Assembly: GCF_041749095.1 (NCBI RefSeq)
Contig: NZ_JBGTCA010000114.1
Location: forward strand, 1 to 6,424
From: Aquiflexum sp041749095
Lineage (GTDB): Bacteria > Bacteroidota > Bacteroidia > Cytophagales > Cyclobacteriaceae
Reading direction: 5' to 3'
Length of the DNA: 6,424 bases
Made by a program: the position numbers and the translations under genes. Below are positions 5,331-6,424 of the stretch, in pieces. A model generated the notes under the pieces. That model was not told the DNA's origin. It made no database searches and was given only the letters and a program-made list of their open reading frames with translations. Every line of letters begins with the position of its first letter. Position 1 is the first letter of the stretch.

Positions 5331-6424
5331 ATGAGTTTGGCAAAAAAAGCATTAGAACAAGGAGAAGGAATCCTCAGACTGGCCCCGACCTGGGTGCCCA
5401 GATCTTTTTGTGTACCCGGAAGAAGAATCAAACTCCACCCCGATGATTATTATGTCCTAGGTGGAGTCAGAGGAGGTATCGATGAAAGATGGCTTTCTTC
5501 CACGACACCGGCCCAAAACGGTCCTTTGACAGGAAAAAATGAAGGACTGAGTCCGGTTGTCTTTCAGGATGGAAATGAAGAAAAACTGTTTTTGCTCAAA
5601 GATGCCATTGATGAACTTGGAGGTGAAATCATCGGCGACCGTATTTGGAATCAGTATAAAAGCTGGCCCATGTACTCCAAATTTTTTGACAATATGGGGC
5701 CTCTCCCCCACCATATCCACCACAATGATGAATATGCAGCAATGACGGGCCAAAAAGGAAAACCTGAAGCTTATTATTTTCCGCCGCAGCTCAATAATCA
5801 TGGCGGGAATTTTCCATACACCTTTTTCGGTATTGCACCGGGAACCACCAAAGAACAGATCAAAGAATGCCTCATGAATTTCAAAAAGGGTGACAATAAG
5901 ATCACCAACTTTTCCCAAGCCTTCAAATTGGAACCCGGTACAGGTTGGGATGTCCCTCCAGGAATGCTGCATGCCCCGGGCAGTCTATGTACCTATGAGC
6001 CGCAAAAAGCTTCGGACATTTTTGCCATGTACCAATCCTTGGTCAATGAAGCAATCATTCCGGAAGAATTGCTTTGGAACGGTACTCCAAAAGACCGAAT
6101 AGGCGATTATGATCTCTTGGTGGAGGTAATAGACTGGGAACTGAACACCAACCCAAATATTCTGGAAACCCGCTTTATGGTCCCAAAACCTGTATCCGAA
6201 TTGGAAAGTATGAAATCGAATGGTTATATTGAAAACTGGATCTGCTATCTATCCCATGATTACAGCGCCAAGGAACTGACTGTATTACCCGGACAAACAG
6301 TTACCATTACTGACAATGCCGCTTATGGTCTGATCATGATGCAAGGTCATGGAAAAATGGGTGATCGGGACATTGAGACTCCTGCTTTGATACGGTTTGG
6401 CCAATTGACCCACGACGAGTATTT
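5331..6424 (+). CDS. Type I phosphomannose isomerase-like cupin protein; 3' partial
   Basis: The frame opens at ATG 5331 and stays open for 364 codons to the right edge, so the C-terminus is missing. No signal peptide is visible, implying a cytoplasmic protein. The N-terminal part resembles the metal site of type I mannose-6-phosphate isomerases: LPHHIHHNDEYA (125-136), GKPEAYYFPP (143-152), PYTFFGIAPGTT (162-173) and VPPGMLHAPGS (208-218). Candidate metal ligands are His128, His130, Glu146 and His214. Classical enzymes have Gln at the first position, so the set here is that of ordinary cupins. From about residue 315 a second cupin-like half begins (LTVLPGQTVTITDNAAYGL, then MMQGHGKMGD). An isomerase acting on a sugar or sugar phosphate is likely but unproven; a metal-dependent sugar epimerase or a binding protein is possible. 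The gene follows the DUF4432 gene by 133 bases and is probably co-transcribed with it. Confidence 0.85.
   Translation, partial: MSLAKKALEQGEGILRLAPTWVPRSFCVPGRRIKLHPDDYYVLGGVRGGIDERWLSSTTPAQNGPLTGKNEGLSPVVFQDGNEEKLFLLKDAIDELGGEIIGDRIWNQYKSWPMYSKFFDNMGPLPHHIHHNDEYAAMTGQKGKPEAYYFPPQLNNHGGNFPYTFFGIAPGTTKEQIKECLMNFKKGDNKITNFSQAFKLEPGTGWDVPPGMLHAPGSLCTYEPQKASDIFAMYQSLVNEAIIPEELLWNGTPKDRIGDYDLLVEVIDWELNTNPNILETRFMVPKPVSELESMKSNGYIENWICYLSHDYSAKELTVLPGQTVTITDNAAYGLIMMQGHGKMGDRDIETPALIRFGQLTHDEY

Noticed and set aside
5457..5972. 171-codon open frame on the minus strand
   Set aside because: It lies wholly opposite the cupin/isomerase-like gene, which has clear family motifs; the minus-strand translation shows no recognisable domain and is best explained as an antisense shadow.

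Overview
The window looks like chromosomal DNA from a member of the Bacteroidota, most likely a free-living or marine Cytophagales-type organism (Cyclobacteriaceae-like). This is inferred from protein style, AT-rich leaders without Shine-Dalgarno sequences, lipoprotein and Sec-exported proteins, and palindromic intergenic repeats. No rRNA or other marker gene is present to confirm it.

Layout. (1) Positions 2-1639, plus strand: the 3' part of a large exported haem-binding protein (end of a beta-propeller, a helical repeat region and a C-terminal cytochrome c domain with CLSCH); its 5' end lies off the left edge. (2) Positions 1640-2024: intergenic DNA with a family of GGCTTTAGCC-type palindromic repeats and a short minus-strand reading frame that may be the tail of a lost gene. 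(3) Positions 2025-2810, plus: a lipoprotein of the DUF1080 / 3-keto-disaccharide hydrolase family. (4) Positions 2811-2970: a short gap between convergent genes, holding two copies of a 15-bp palindrome arranged as an inverted repeat. (5) Positions 2971-3756, minus: an exported protein with two NIPSNAP domains. (6) Positions 3757-4135: a divergent intergenic region with a possible minus-strand promoter and a 12-bp palindrome. (7) Positions 4136-5197, plus: a DUF4432 aldose-1-epimerase-like protein. (8) Positions 5331-6424, plus, running off the right edge: a cupin protein related to type I phosphomannose isomerase, with a changed metal-ligand motif.

Taken together the genes suggest oxidative or isomerising carbohydrate metabolism. 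There is an envelope haem protein of the dehydrogenase-linked type, an envelope keto-sugar glycosidase-family lipoprotein, and a cytoplasmic pair (mutarotase-like plus sugar-isomerase-like cupin) that probably forms one transcription unit. That these form a single pathway is inference. No transporter, SusC/D pair, regulator or Gfo/Idh oxidoreductase is visible.

I see no CRISPR array, transposase, tRNA or rRNA. The most interesting items are the cupin/isomerase-like protein with an HxH in place of the phosphomannose isomerase QxH motif, its pairing with the DUF4432 gene, and the layered intergenic palindromes.
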